Positions 30,964 through 42,815 of a stretch of DNA of 64,000 nt are shown in pieces. The stretch is from contig JAYKKT010000061.1 in assembly GCA_036023115.1 (NCBI GenBank), forward strand, positions 12,633,501 through 12,697,500, written 5' to 3'. The position numbers and the translations under genes were made by a program. The stretch's first letter is position 1, and each line of letters begins with the position of its first letter. The notes under the pieces are model-generated. The model was given only the letters and a program-made list of their open reading frames with translations, made no database searches and had not been told where the DNA came from. The DNA comes from Brasenia schreberi (lineage: Eukaryota; Streptophyta; Magnoliopsida; Nymphaeales; Cabombaceae).

Positions 30964-32416
30964 TCAATTCTGAGGAATTCCCTGGGCTTGGATGAACTCA
31001 GCAAACTCCTCAGCGGAGCAGCACCTTCCATAATAGCCGCAACGGTACCGGCAGTAGCCACCACCCCAGCCTGGACCGCCACCCCCGCCGGGACCGCCAC
31101 CCCAGCCCGGACCACCACCCCGGCCAGGACCGCCACCCCAGCCCGGGCCGCCACCCCCACCAGGGCCGCCACCCCAACCGGGCCTACCGCCCCAGCCCGG
31201 ACCCCCCCATTGCTTCACATCACCATAGACATCGTTAACGTTTGGCTCCTTCTCGTCTGGTAGAAGAAAGTAGTGAAGGCACACCAAATATTAATTAGCT
31301 TCATTGTAAACAATTCGATAGCCTTGTAATAGGAGATTCTTTACAAACACGCATACGTACAACTCCATTATCCTATCTCCATGGCGAACACATGCACGCA
31401 CACAAACACACCATGTTATGTTTATATATGCGCTAGTAGCAATAATCGTCCAGCTAGGTGACAGTTTCATTCGTTAAGGAAATCATCTCCCAAGGGAAGA
31501 AAGGTAAGGGAAACGGGATACAGTATAAGTTTAAAGCAACTACTTGGTACGTGGTGATGAATTCAATACGGGTGCATGAATCAGGCAGGCAAGTTTAGCT
31601 GAAGCTCATTGTGAGGCCCAAGTGTGCGACCTATTATACCCACCATCATGTAAGTCATTTGGGTCAAAACTCAAGGCATAAATCGATTCAGCATGCTGAG
31701 ATCAGTGAAGATTGACTTTTAAAGGTCAAAACAGAATTTGTTCGTGTTATCTTTACAGTGCAAACTAATAAATCAATGATTGAGAAATATATCTCATTTA
31801 ACTCAAAAATGCATAACATAAACAGGTAAAGCGATTTCGCGCATTGATGATTGATGCACAACCAAAAGGGAGCAAAGGTGTATTTATGTGTTGTGTTTGT
31901 ATGTATCAATGTATATAAGAGTGTCTCTGTGTGTCTATATATATATATATGATTGTGTTACAAGAAGAAAGGTAGTTTATGAGTAGAGATGTGCAGAAAT
32001 ATGCACGTTAGACAGATCGTAAAAAATCTCATAATTAAAGTGTTTCATTGCCATCCACTATGTAACCCATCCCTCAACATACTTCATCCGGCTTGTCGGC
32101 TGGCTAGGGAACGAAAAAACCATAATTGAAGCCATAATTCACTTCAAGGCGTGCACATGCACACACACACACACATACACATACACTTCAAACAGCATGC
32201 AACTGCTATCCTGCTGATCCTGCCAATCTGAAATATGGAAATTGTATCTTTCCAAAAGATTTTAGATGGATGTCTCACAGAGGTGTGTGAATAAGAAAGA
32301 AAGAGAGAGGGGGGGGGAGGAGACTTACGTCGTTTTTCTTCCAATTCGCGAGCAAAAGCCACTGACAATAGTAAAAGCACAGCAAGAAAGAGGATGGGAG
32401 AGGATAGTCGCTTCAT
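30964..32416 (-). CDS. Class II secreted glycine-rich protein, two exons
   Basis: Exon 1 is 32416-32329 and exon 2 is 31256-30964. The donor GTAAGT and the acceptor CTACCAG join a split His codon to give 126 residues. The N-terminus MKRLSSPILFLAVLLLLSVA is a clear signal peptide, probably cut after AFA. Next come a charged linker (about 23-45), a glycine-rich block (about 46-96) built from WGGGPG-type units, and a C-terminal CRYRCGYYGRCC motif with cysteines at about 98, 102, 108 and 109, ending SAEEFAEFIQAQGIPQN. Signal peptide, Gly-rich repeats and a C-terminal Cys cluster define class II plant GRPs, which are apoplastic or cell-wall proteins; some (AtGRP3) bind wall-associated kinases. The partner and role of this one are unknown. 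A TATA box lies just upstream. The intron (31257-32328) has only simple repeats. Confidence 0.88.
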
Positions 32417-32477
32417 TTCCAGTATTATCTAGTAAAGCTAGCAGACTGGATGAGTGCAGAGTGACCTCCTTGTTCAT

Positions 32478-32486
32478 CTATTTATA
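32478..32486 (-). promoter_or_regulatory. TATA box of the glycine-rich protein gene
   Basis: The minus strand reads TATAAATAG, a textbook plant TATA box, about 62-70 bases before the GRP start codon. This implies a 5' leader of roughly 30-40 bases. It supports 32414-32416 as the true start, with a strong and probably regulated promoter. Confidence 0.7.
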
Positions 32487-32489
32487 AGG

Positions 32490-33745
32490 TTTTCGTGTGA
32501 ACTCTGCTTATCGCCCTCAAATAGATGGTCCAGGTCCAAATAAATGAGGATGGGTAGCTGATAGATGCCTTGAAGTTAAAGACTTGGCTAAAGTTAAGAT
32601 GAAGTAGTTGGGAAGGAATAGTATATTTAATACCGTTGCATTTATTCGGCAGTTGGACCATAAAGTTTGAATGAAGCTGTTGGCGATCATCCCTTATGAA
32701 AATTTTTCATCATTTTTGTTTCTCAGTTCTTGAGTCCATATAAATTCTTTGGAACAGAACATGATCTTATTGAGTATACAATATGAAATATCACTAAATG
32801 CAAAGACCGAAAGGCTGTAGCGTTTTCTATAAAGCTTCGTCCATGTCTGCATGTTTAATAAAACAAGCCAAGTCAAAATATAACAAAAGGAATGTGCATG
32901 TTCCCGTCATATTCCCCTTCTACGCGTGGAGATTATTTTGTTCAAAGAGCTATCTCTTAAAGATCACATGGAGATATAACATGGCCACAAAGCCAATGAG
33001 TCAATAGCTTGGTTTTCTATATAGCTTATGGGCTTTCTATACCTATTTATATATCAATTAATTAGTATGAGTCTAATACACTTATGAGACTTCTTGAAAA
33101 TTTCCACCATCGATATGAAGAGATAAATGGCTGTGTTCAAAAGGAAAAAAAGGAAGTGAATCAAGTACACTTACAAAAAGTAAGTATTCACTTTTTTTCC
33201 CTTCTTTTTAACTTGGTCGAGATTTGAAAGGATACTATAATTATATAACATATTAAACTTTTCCTGCTTCTCTTTTTATATATACTCTCTCTCTCTCTAT
33301 ATATATATATATGTAGAGAGAAATGTCTTGCATGCTATGTTTTATATGCTTGCAACGTTATAGGAAAAGTTTAATAGAGTATTGTCTTTCGTTTCTTTCG
33401 AGGGTTCCTGCGGCCAAATGATTCACTACTTTCTCATGCAAGTATCGGTACTGAATATTCCAATTTTGAGCAAGTTCTTTCACAAAGTAAAAGGGGTTGC
33501 GTTAAAAACTGCTCGCCAAGGGAAAAAAGGAGAAGCATTCACATTGCTGCAACAGTAAAGCATTAACGGACACCAGTAAGCCGTCTCGGGCCTCTTGGCC
33601 ATGTACTACTTAATGCTTGAGACAACTTGTTGAACTGCTCCACATATTTCCACGACTGAAGAAGAAAAGTGAATTCTCAATGCTCATCCACAAGCACACG
33701 GTCACATACTATATACGCATGCACACGAAACACACACACAGAAAG

Positions 33746-33748
<3 letters not shown>
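32490..33748. other. Intergenic, upstream of the glycine-rich protein gene
   Basis: The GRP promoter region and beyond. It is AT-rich with a CT/TA microsatellite at about 33285-33313. No gene or transposon recognised. Confidence 0.45.

Positions 33749-33832
<84 letters not shown>
33749..33832. repeat. (TA)n microsatellite, about 84 bases
   Basis: Perfect AT dinucleotide run. It creates spurious YIYIYI reading frames on both strands. Confidence 0.97.
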
Positions 33833-33834
<2 letters not shown>

Positions 33835-34613
33835 TATATGTGAGAAACGTTGCCGTCTGTATATATATATGTGTGCGTATGTATATGCTATATAAATATT
33901 ATTTACCATTGATGTAAACCACAAAATGTCAGATCCAAAATTCTAGCAAATGTATGTATTTTCTATTGTTTATTTAATTTGTTACCAAAATAAATCAGCG
34001 GCGCAACAATTTTTGAAGAACAAAAATCTCTAGGTTTGAACTATTAATAAAGTTCAACAAAATCTCATACACAAGTATATCTCATAAGTAATTCAGTTAA
34101 ACATGATCCGGTGGCTTGTTTTCGCATTTAGCATTTGGATGATTCAGACGAGGTACTACCATGAGATATCTATGAACGTCTGTGCAAGAGAGATTGAGAG
34201 AGAGAGAGCATAAGTGTAGCCTGACATGCTTGTTTGGTTTCACACCAATAATCGTATTTCAATGATTTACGCAGTCAAGTTCTGTCTGTGATATTGCTCA
34301 TTAATTGTTGCCCCAGTTTCTCATTTATTGTTTCTGAAGCAATGCAACTGTTGCGATCAATCAATGGATTAAATGATCTTTACTGAATGTTGGTGGCCCA
34401 CGACCGTGCTATAGCTAATCAGCTAGGATTATTTCATCCTTTTGGAATCAGTGATTGGAGTGATGTTAGTGTCGGTTTGAGTTTGGCAACGATCATCTTC
34501 TTCCATGCACATTGCTTGGTACATGTACTACGAATATTTCCAAGTTCATGCTACGTCTAATTACGAATGGTACTAACAAAACAATTGAAGATTAATGACA
34601 AGATCTTTCAGTG
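33833..34613. other. Intergenic, nothing recognised
   Basis: AT-rich sequence with a short GA-repeat near 34191-34208. No gene or element. Confidence 0.45.
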
Positions 34614-34930
34614 AAAAAAAGAAGCCTTGTCACTAAGACAAATTAGTGACAAAAAGTTCTCGCACTAACTTGTCACTTGAATTTTGTCAAGAATTTGGGA
34701 GTGTCGATATAGTAGTAACAGTGACAACTTTTTATCTTTTCTATCACTACATAAAAATTGTTGTCATTAGAAACTAGTATACTTATTGTATTATGGCAAA
34801 AAATAGATGACATAAGTAACGATCATACTTTGATTGCAGAAAAAAATGTTGATCTAGAGACAACTTAGTTTTTGTCTCTAAACGAAGTTGTCATCAGTGA
34901 GGAATAGTTATTGTCGCATATGGTAACAGT
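34614..34930. repeat. Cluster of TTGTCACT / AGTGACAA words, MITE-like
   Basis: In about 300 bases the motif TTGTCACTA or its complement occurs repeatedly (CTTGTCACTAAGACAAATTAG at 34625, AGTGACAAAA, ACTTGTCACTTG, AGTGACAACTTTTT, GTTGTCATTAG, GTTGTCATCAGTGAGG). The inverted arrangement suggests a small foldback or MITE element, but I cannot fix clean termini. Confidence 0.4.
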
Positions 34931-35362
34931 ATATTTCATTGAAAATTATTTACATATGTTGTCAATACATATTCTCATTATAAATAATGCAATATAATGA
35001 TAAAATAACCCTCGCCTCTGAAAATATAATCATATTAGTGTAACTGCTATCACAAATTAATTTTTGATCAACAATAATATATTCATTTATATGCTATATT
35101 TTGCTAGGTTGTTTAGTTTTTTTATGATGTAAATGTATATAAAAGAAAATATACAAAAACGTACAGTTTATATTGGAACAATGCATTTAAAGTTCAAAAT
35201 GAGAAAATCAGGATGAATAAATTTTGTATTTTTTCGGTAAATTCATTTTAATAACATTATGAAATTAACTTTAGTTCTAACGAAGCAGTTATATTTCCAT
35301 ATTGTTGAAACAGACATACAATACTAAAGTTTATAATATGAACTTCTATAAGATTTTACGTG

Positions 35363-35417
<55 letters not shown>

Positions 35418-36480
35418 AATATAATATCCAATTAATTAAGTGGACTTTTGAAACAATAGGATTATTAGATTTATGTTATATGATTAATTATAAAGAATTC
35501 TATTATTCTATTAATCAATTATTAGTCATAATTGGATAAACAGGTTATTAATTTCTATCGCACCATTACAATTTACAAGTTACAAATTTTGAAAATAAGC
35601 AAAATGAAATTTTCTTTAGTCTTGTAAATAAAGGATTATCTGATCTTTATGAAATTCTTTCAATAGTATTATAAAAGTAGTTAATCCTAATTATTTTTTT
35701 ATTCTTTTCCCACCACACTTTTGTACTCTCTCTCCCCCGTCTCTCTCCAATAATAACGATTACTGGAGGAAGACGTTCATCTACAAAAGCTTGATATTAG
35801 GTAATTACAACGATTTAACAAAAGCTTGCATGGTAAATGGTATTAATTAATTTTACTACAAACTAATTAATTTGTATAAACTATTACGATTAAAATTGAA
35901 ATTTAAAATAAGGTAATATATCTTTGACTGAAATTTAGTAAAATAAAGGGTTATGATTATTAGTTGTTTCGATAGCTATATGAACCTAAATTCACTTCAA
36001 CAAAAATACTATAAAAATATGGAAGACAAACATTTATTATGGTGATAGATTTAATACTGAAATTAAGTGAACAATTTGGCATGAGTTCTACCCGCAATAA
36101 ATCTCTCTCTAAACAAGGCGAAGTAATGAAACACGGGCTTTAAAAGTTTTTTGTTCATTTCCTATACGACTCAGCTTGTGCATATATTAATTAATTATTA
36201 ATATAAACTAATTAAACTTTAATAGAATATTGTGCTTTATTTTTTTGGGATTACATAATGTGCTTTAAAAATTTAAACCGTGGATTAAGCAGCAATTGCC
36301 AGATCTTATTGAATATGTTCATAAGGTATGCTACTTCATAACCAGCCAAGTTTAAACACAAGCAACCGACTTCGAAGTCCATTAAGCATGTTAGAACTCA
36401 TATTTGAGCTTGCTTGCAGTCGTGCTTGTATTAATTTTAGTTCACGTTCTAAACAATATTATAGTATTGCGTAAAGGATT
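34931..36480. other. Very AT-rich intergenic sequence
   Basis: Includes an (AT)n run at 35366-35415 of about 50 bases. No coding signal. Confidence 0.5.
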
Positions 36481-36487
36481 AGGGCAT

Positions 36488-36890
36488 GTCCACTTAACCT
36501 ATTTACAACTACAATATAATTGTTTACATGTGCTTATGACAAATTAGAGTCGAACTTTGTTCTCGATAGATCAACCTTTTTGGTGAACTTCACAAAAAAG
36601 GTCATGAACTAAATATAAATCAATCGGGAAACAAGCACAACCGAGCCACACACACACATACACACACACACTAGGCTCAAACCATGTTAACTTGACCTAT
36701 TTATAACTAAATTATAAAGGTTTAGCCGAGCTTATAACAGGTTGGGGTTGCACCATGTTCGTGGGGGATCGACTTTTCTGGTGAAGGTCACATACAATGC
36801 TAATGAAAGTGGTTTCGTTAAGCTTAGACAAGGTCATGAACTAAATATGAATCAGCTGGGAACAAGCAGAACTGAGGCACACACCCACAT
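36488..36890. repeat. Imperfect direct repeat of about 200-240 bp
   Basis: The left copy (about 36488-36650) and right copy (about 36692-36890) share ACCTATTTA(C/T)AACTA, a GATCAAC/GATCGAC TTTT(T/C)TGGTGAA block, AGGTCATGAACTAAATAT and GGGA(A)ACAAGCA followed by CA-rich ends. Divergence indicates an old tandem duplication. A separate 40-bp duplication (ACACCCATTCAT) follows at 36942 and 36985. Confidence 0.65.
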
Positions 36891-37029
36891 GCGCATGCAT
36901 GCACACACACGTATATATGTGTGTAGAAATTAGTATATGCCTACACCCATTCATGCTTAAATTCACTCAAACATCTCTATTGTTTACACCCATTCATTCT
37001 TAAATTCACTCAAACTACTCTTTGATCCA

Positions 37030-37914
37030 CATAATCAAGGTACAAATTTAAAAAACCAAAAATATGGTGGAGATGATTGAGCATGGATGCGTATCTCACA
37101 TCAACTATGCTCTCATGTTAGATATATATGTCTGTGTGCGTGTGCACACGCACGTGTGTTGTTCTTTGTAAGTTTCTGATTTATTCCAGAATGACAAATG
37201 GTGATTGTTCAACAATTTAATGATATTTATGTTGCTGGGAAATCATGAATATTATGGTCTACCAAGAGAAAGGCTGGTGAGTCAGCGTTGGCAAGCGTGG
37301 CATGTGGTTGTACTCGTTGAGAGATTTAAGAAGAATTAAATAGCTAGTTCAGCAAATTAAAATGTGTGCGTGTGTGCATGTATGTGTGTGAGAGAGAGGA
37401 GGGGTCTGCATTGACCACATGATTGGACTTCTGAAAGATCCGATATGAATGACTGCCGACATCGGAGGTGAGGTTGAATTATTACCAGCCGAACATCAGA
37501 GAAGACAGCGCAGAAGCAGTATAGGTAGTTGGGTAGGGATGGTGATCAATGAACTGACGTTTTGTTCATGAGGAAGTTCAAAACAAACGTCTCTCTATCC
37601 TGTACATCGTTCCAATCCATATCCAACACACATGTCTACGTAATCCATCCATGTCCCGCATCAGGAAAAAGGCAATAAGATATGGATGGGGTTTTGTTAT
37701 AGGTGAAATACTTCCAAATGAACCAATGAACTCAATTTCCAACTGACTCGTCGGTTCCAAAAGAACCAATTCACATTGGTTTTGGTTTCACTTACAAGAA
37801 CTGATGGTTCATGATCTTTTCTTTTTAATTTTTTTAAAATAAATTACCATTTCTAAATTCAAAACAAACAAGTTTTGAACTAACCAAAACCAGACATGTC
37901 TAGCAATATACATC
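37030..37914. other. Intergenic, no gene
   Basis: GT-rich simple tracts near 37130-37160 and 37365-37395. Around 37690-37800 a GGTTCC / GGTTTTGGTTTC zone resembles the hAT-like subterminal words. Confidence 0.4.
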
Positions 37915-37922
37915 ATCCACAC

Positions 37923-39101
37923 CAGGGGCGGAGGGAAGGAGGGCCTGTGCGGGCCATGCCTCCCTCACCCACCCACCGGAATAATATGTCCCATGGAAAA
38001 TGACCGAGGGTCGCTCTCTCTCGAGCTCCTTCTGTCGTCTTATGGCAAGGTGGGCATTTATCAATCAACCCAATTTATTTGACTTTTGGGGGAACATTTT
38101 GGGAAAATTTGGAAAGTTGTGGAGAATTTTAGAAATTTAGAAATGTAAGTTTGTAAATAGGAAAGCCGTCCGACTCACCTGATTGCCGGTCTTTCTCGTA
38201 CTCTATGTTCTACCCACTCGAACATAGCCGGATGCGCACCGTTCTCTCCCCCGACGGCAGCCAGTCGCGTCTCTCACCGTCGATTGCCCTTTGTTAAACA
38301 GCATCAAGTATCAACGGCACTTTCTTTCTAGTTCGGTTTTGATTTTCCAAGATACATGGCTGGCTATGAAAATTTTGGAATTTTGTTTAGGATTTGATTG
38401 AAACTGATGATTGCATAGATTTAAATATCTTTTGGTTCTTTTTTGTTAAAATTTGAGGATTTTTTTATTCGATCTAGGGTTTTAGGGTTTATGTGAATTG
38501 GTTAACAAACAATTTGCTTTATTATGTAATTATTGTTGTTTTAATTTCTTATTACCAAGAATTAGAAGAATGGTGGTTTTGTTTAATCTTAGGGTTTGTT
38601 TGAATTCGTTGATTGCAATATTGTAGATTGTTCTCGGTCCCTGATTTCTTCTTTTATAATGTAGTATATATTGGAAAATATACACACACACACATATACA
38701 TAGTATATATATATAGGTGATTGCTTAGAATATTTAGGAATATTTATTTAATCTTGGGCTTATGTGAATCAATTCAAAAGCAACTCGATTTCTTTTTACT
38801 ATTTCTTATTGGTAGAGAAAATAACCACTTAATCGTTTCCAGTTTTTCATCTTATTGAGTATATATAATTCTTTTTTCTTATTTAATTAATATCAAATAA
38901 TAAATATATTGTGTTTTGTCCCTTCTTATTTGGTTACTTAATCGTTTCCAGCTTTTCATCTTATTGGGTATATATAATTCTTTTTTACTATTTAATTAAT
39001 ATCAAATAATAAAATATATTGTGTTTTGTCCTTTCTTAGTTGGTTAATATACTAGACATAGTTCCGCCCCTCCCGGCCCCCTATTCCTCGTTCCGCCCTT
39101 G
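37923..39101. mobile_element. hAT-like non-autonomous element, CAGGGGCGGA-type termini
   Basis: It begins CAGGGGCGGAGGGAAGGAGG and ends, inverted, with TCCGCCCTTG; flanks ATCCACAC (37915-37922) and TTCCAAAC (39102-39109) agree at 6 of 8, consistent with an aged 8-bp hAT duplication. CAGGGGCGGA termini are common among plant hAT elements. No transposase is encoded. The interior holds a tandem duplication at 38827-39048. Confidence 0.65.
38827..39048. repeat. Two tandem repeats of about 110 bp
   Basis: Both copies start ACTTAATCGTTTCCAG, continue TTTTCATCTTATTG(A/G)GTAT, and end TTGTGTTTTGTCC(C/T)TTCTTA. They lie inside the CAGGGGCGGA element. Confidence 0.9.
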
Positions 39102-39199
39102 TTCCAAACCATGTCATTCGACAACACCTTTGGTACACTTGTGAAACAATTCTCAGATAATCTTTAGGTCTCATATTAATCCCTCTGAAATTTTGACAT

Positions 39200-39310
39200 T
39201 TCACTGTAATATGGAAAAGTCCTTCTTTTACACGAAAGGTGCATATCTTGGGAGGAACTCACAACCCACATCAGCGGTAAGAGGCGCTCTAGCTCTAAGC
39301 CATCTGGACG
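39200..39310 (-). mobile_element. tRNA-derived SINE candidate
   Basis: The minus strand reads GATGGCTTAGAGCTAGAGCG (A-box-like) followed about 35 bases on by TTGTGAGTTCCTCCC (weak B-box). Flanks give no clear target duplication, so this is tentative. Confidence 0.35.
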
Positions 39311-40930
39311 TTTGTGATTATGAATAAAAACAATTACATAAAAAATTTAATAAGCGGGAGTTTAGAACTCTCAGTTATGGTTCCGTGCCAATTTTAAAAA
39401 ATCATGAATCCTAATGAATCGGGGGGGTCACCGGTTCCGCTTCGTCTGGTTCGGTTACCAGTGGTTCCACGACCGGTTTTGTTGCAGTTGAAACAGCCAA
39501 ACCGGTTCGGTCATGTATACTCTCAACGGCCACATGGGGTTCCTCTTATGCTCTTATAAGCTGCCGGACAACCACACTTGGCTATTCCATGAAGTCACCA
39601 TTTAAGGGGCTATTCGCCCACCCCAAAAGAGTTTCTAGATCCACCATTACTGACATTAGTACCCCTAACTCCATAGGTTATAGATTTTCAGTTAATTTTT
39701 GAAATTTCGGGTGGTGCAAACACCCCCACCTCGACTCAAATGTGGAATCACCATTGGCCAGGATTGTTCAAACCCCTCTCACAGGAAGTTCTCTTTGAGT
39801 ATGATTGAGCGAATTGGATGCTTCCAAAGCCGGGTGCAATGGATTCGGGTGCACGTTAAATGCAATTTCGTCAAATTTGAAATTCCTCATAAATTAAGTC
39901 AATGTTATATTTGTACAGTTTTATTATTAATGACTATTTAATTAGTCGCCATATTAATTGCCTAACACACACACACACACTTATGGAACTAAATAGGCAG
40001 GAGGCAAGATAAACTGAACGGAGCTTGTGCTGGGGAGCACGTAGATCATGTAGGTTACGAGCACACGAAAGCGAGTTCAGCATGAGCCCCATGTTCAAAT
40101 GTGCCGACATATGTTCTGTCAAGTGCTCGTAACCGACGGCCTATTTATGAAGTTTGTGCACTGGTACTGGGAGGTTATATAGAACCCCTCCACCCAGTGG
40201 TGAATCTAGAAACTCTTTTGGGCTGGAGAGAATAGCCCCTTCAATGGTTTTGGATGGCCTATGTATTGTAGCCCATGGATCCCACCATGGGCTATAAACT
40301 TTAGTTGATTTTCAAAATTTTGGGAGAGGCGAATGCCCCACCTCAGCTCAATCTAATCCACCATTGCCATCTCCCTCTCCCTAGTGTATCTCTGACAAGT
40401 GAATATCTCTCCTCCCCTCTATCCCCTTCTTTCTCTCTCTTTTGTATTTGTTACTCTATTGTTTTCTTGGAACTTCTATAAGCTTGTACAACTTTGTGAT
40501 TATTATTAGTAAGTTTTAAATTTGTAAGTGGCAACGGTAGCATGTTTAGGCTTCAAAAGTTTGTTTTCCTGGCTACAGTGGAAGGTCAAAGCCTAAAGCA
40601 CACATGCATGCGCTAGGCTTCAAAAGGAACTTAGAAATACTAATTTAGTGATGATTTATGTTTCATAATGATCTCTCAGAGTTATGCATATTTACTATTT
40701 AATATTAAATTGACTCATGTTTAGGGGACATGCTAATTTATCATATACACACATATGAAAACTAAATCCAACCTATCTTTGATATGCCCACTCATATCTA
40801 ATCATTACTTTTCGGTCGCATTAATATATTTATAAAAATTTAACAATTAAAAAAATAAATAACAATGTAATTATACAAATATCTCCAAAAACAATGATTG
40901 AATATGAATCAACATCAATGATCAGCAAGA

Positions 40931-40934
<4 letters not shown>
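39311..40934. other. Intergenic, no gene
   Basis: Contains another CCGGTTCGG-rich zone (39425-39525) and two related stretches near 39600-39760 and 40200-40350 (shared words AGTTTCTAGATCCACCATT / GAATCTAGAAACTCTTTTGG in opposite sense and ATTTTTGAAATTTCGGG / TTTTCAAAATTTTGGG). No coding potential seen. Confidence 0.4.

Positions 40935-41018
<84 letters not shown>
40935..41018. repeat. (AT)n microsatellite, about 84 bases
   Basis: Perfect AT dinucleotide run. Confidence 0.97.
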
Positions 41019-41020
<2 letters not shown>

Positions 41021-41981
41021 ATAGTGTGTATTGCAGCCCTTAACTGCATAGAGGGTTGGCCGGCTAAGGAGTGCTAACCGACATTAACAAACCTATCCAA
41101 GCCACAACATAAGAATCTTAATAAATATATGCCTTTAATGTTCGGTTCTATTCTTATTACCCACACCCTAAAGCTCTTGAGATGGTCAACAATGTAACCC
41201 AAATTGCCACTCTTAGTTACTTTAGAAAATTAGCCACATAACAGGGCATATGTGTGTGCTTGCACGCGTGCGTAACAATGGTTCTCAGCAGCTGGCATGT
41301 CATAGGTGATATTTGACTCATTTCCTACTTAAATTGCTTGTTTGGTGTTGCCTAAAGACAGAGACTGGTTAGCACTCTCATGTCAATTTATTGTATTGAA
41401 GTTTCTAGCAGCAAACATGCATACCACCAACTAAAGAAAAGAGATTTGACATTAGTGAAGAAGATATGCAGAGAAGATACTACTATTCATAAAGAATTGC
41501 ACATTATCTGTTCATGATTCACGGGAGTGTAAATTCACTGCTCTTGGAACTCTGATTTGAGTTTCACTTTTTCTCCTTCTGGTTTTGTTAATAGTTGTAT
41601 TGGTGTTAATATTTAAAGGGAAATGAACACCCATATCATTTATAAGCAAGTTCTTGTTCTTTTAGCGATCATTTGGTCGCTGTAAAATGAAATCAAGATT
41701 GAGAGCCACAGCAACTGTTCCAAAGGTTCTGAATACACAGAAAATGCTACGGGATAAAAGAAAAGGTGTATTCGAACCAGCAATTGTTGGTGTATCAATT
41801 TTTAAAATCAGGTCACTTTGCTAATTTTTATCAAGGTACATACACTAAACTACGTTTCCCTTTTTTCTATTCAAATAAATTACAGAATAAGAAAAAGTCC
41901 CTTTTTTCCAATTCATTAGGATATGTTACAAAATGCACCTTTGAAAGGACGGCAGAACTATGTGAATAAGAGCTAAAACTA
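41019..41981. other. 3' flank of PAM1
   Basis: Sequence downstream of the PAM1 stop. The part next to 41981 is presumably 3' UTR. No other gene recognised. Confidence 0.45.
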
Positions 41982-42815
41982 TCACTCCTTATTTAAGGAG
42001 CCGATCCGTCTGAGCCGTTCATCAAGCTCTGCCATTACTGCAGGTTCCTGTTTTTTTCGCTGCTTCGCTATGGTGTTTGTTGTCATAGACCCAATCTTGT
42101 CGAATGCTACCTATTTTATGCAGTACCACACAATACTAATATATTCAGCAACATACTAACATAACATCGTGCAAGTCGGTTAAAAGAATGTCAAACTCAG
42201 AAGATCCACTTACTGTCAACAACTCATCTGGATCAAAAAGATGATGCGTGGTTGTCTGCAAAATACTGATCACATCTCCAACATGATGGGCCTTCAACAA
42301 TTCCTCCTCCTTCATCTGCAGCTCGTGGTGAAAGGTAAAAAAGGATATTTATGATTAGTTAGCGAGGCTTCTTCAAAAGTTTTACAAGGTTTGTACAGAA
42401 GAGCAGCCAGAGGAAAATTGAGGAAGAAAATAGAACAAATTCAATTGGATATAACGGCAAAGTTATTTTCAAAGAGAAAATGACGCACTTTTGAGTTGTG
42501 CAGCAAACGCACGTGTCTAATGAAAGGAGTCAGGCGGATAAAGGAGTTGAATTTGAACGGATTTATTATATTCAAAACGTGAAGAAAGCAGAATAAACAA
42601 TTGGGAGTACAAAATATGATAACTAACCTGTTTCAAAAAACAACCCAGACACATAAAATTTTGGTAAAAGGGAACTGCCTCATACCGGCAGGTTTGCATC
42701 TGTAACGTATAGAATAACTTCCATAGTTTAGGTTTACCTTGAAGATGGCCAAGGCAACACGGAATAGGACCTTTGCTCCTTCATTAAAGAGTACATCCCA
42801 TACCCGCATGGTTGT
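41982..42815 (-). CDS. PAM1: PAM1 exons 5-7: C-terminal part of the TBC domain and tail
   Basis: Exons 42815-42738 ([20 protein letters not shown]...), 42315-42214 ([20 protein letters not shown]...DPDELLT) and 42110-41982 ([20 protein letters not shown]...[10 protein letters not shown], stop). The RVWD motif and the closing [14 protein letters not shown] are family signatures. The tail is a few residues shorter than in Arabidopsis PAM1. Exon 5 resumes directly after the 10.8-kb transposon-filled intron, and its TTTTCAG acceptor is intact. Confidence 0.94.

Noticed and set aside
30897..31263. Open frames rich in Ala/Thr/Pro or Val/Ala/Gly over the glycine-rich gene
   Set aside because: They are alternative frames of the GC-rich Gly-repeat codons. 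Only the frame with signal peptide, spliced junction and C-terminal Cys motif makes biological sense.
33617..33924. YIYIYI-type frames on both strands
   Set aside because: Direct translation of a (TA)n microsatellite.
42517..42699. A 60-codon minus-strand frame between PAM1 exons 5 and 6
   Set aside because: It lies in intron 5. The PAM1 family sequence continues directly from IFK to MKEEELL, so this piece is not needed and shows no conservation.
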